Shown here one piece after another: positions 5,961 through 5,963 of a DNA stretch of 5,963 bases. This DNA comes from DASTHS01 sp035718085. Lineage in GTDB: Bacteria > Actinomycetota > Acidimicrobiia > Acidimicrobiales > Palsa-688. The position numbers were made by a program, and so were the translations under genes. The DNA lies in the NCBI GenBank assembly GCA_035718085.1, contig DASTHS010000312.1:1-5963 (forward strand). Reading direction: 5' to 3'. The notes beneath the pieces were generated by a model. The model was given only the letters and a program-made list of their open reading frames with translations. It was not told the origin of the DNA and made no database searches. How positions within the stretch are numbered: the first letter of the stretch is position 1; the number at the start of each line of letters is the position of its first letter.

Positions 5961-5963
5961 CGG

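Overview
The window is very GC-rich, with G or C at nearly every third codon position, tightly packed genes and GTG starts. The block pepQ-efp-nusB is the arrangement known from actinobacteria, including mycobacteria. Together with a large multi-domain cyclic-di-GMP protein and an anti-sigma-like membrane protein, it suggests a chromosomal segment of an actinobacterium, perhaps of the Acidimicrobiia type. The class-level guess is inference only.

Layout, left to right. Bases 1-55 hold the last codons of a plus-strand gene whose product ends in tandem Trp-Asn-Gly-Ala-Ser repeats, probably a secreted or surface protein. Seven bases later comes an 891-residue membrane-anchored protein (63-2738) with membrane, GAF-like, PAS, GGDEF and EAL parts. 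It retains the catalytic residues for both making and degrading cyclic di-GMP. After a 32-base gap carrying a small hairpin comes the translation/transcription block: a Xaa-Pro peptidase (2771-3892), elongation factor P (3892-4461) and NusB (4458-4859). These three genes overlap by 1 and 4 bases and are very likely co-transcribed and translationally coupled. A strong GC-rich hairpin at 4866-4900 closes the block.

The rest (4932-5960) is one minus-strand gene converging on nusB. Its product has a short acidic cytoplasmic N-terminus, one Ala-rich hydrophobic segment and a long Ser/Thr/Ala/Pro/Gln/Gly-rich tail with an internal 15-residue duplication. The layout fits a membrane anti-sigma-like protein, with the presumed sigma-factor gene just beyond the right edge. 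That is inference.

The peptidase releases or turns over proline-containing peptides, EF-P relieves ribosome stalling at proline runs, and NusB supports rRNA transcription antitermination, so the central block is housekeeping for growth. The two flanking plus-strand genes and the minus-strand gene concern the cell surface and signalling. There is no gene-free stretch over 300 bases, and I saw no RNA gene, CRISPR array or mobile element. The least explained items are the minus-strand gene and the WNGAS-repeat C-terminus at the left edge.
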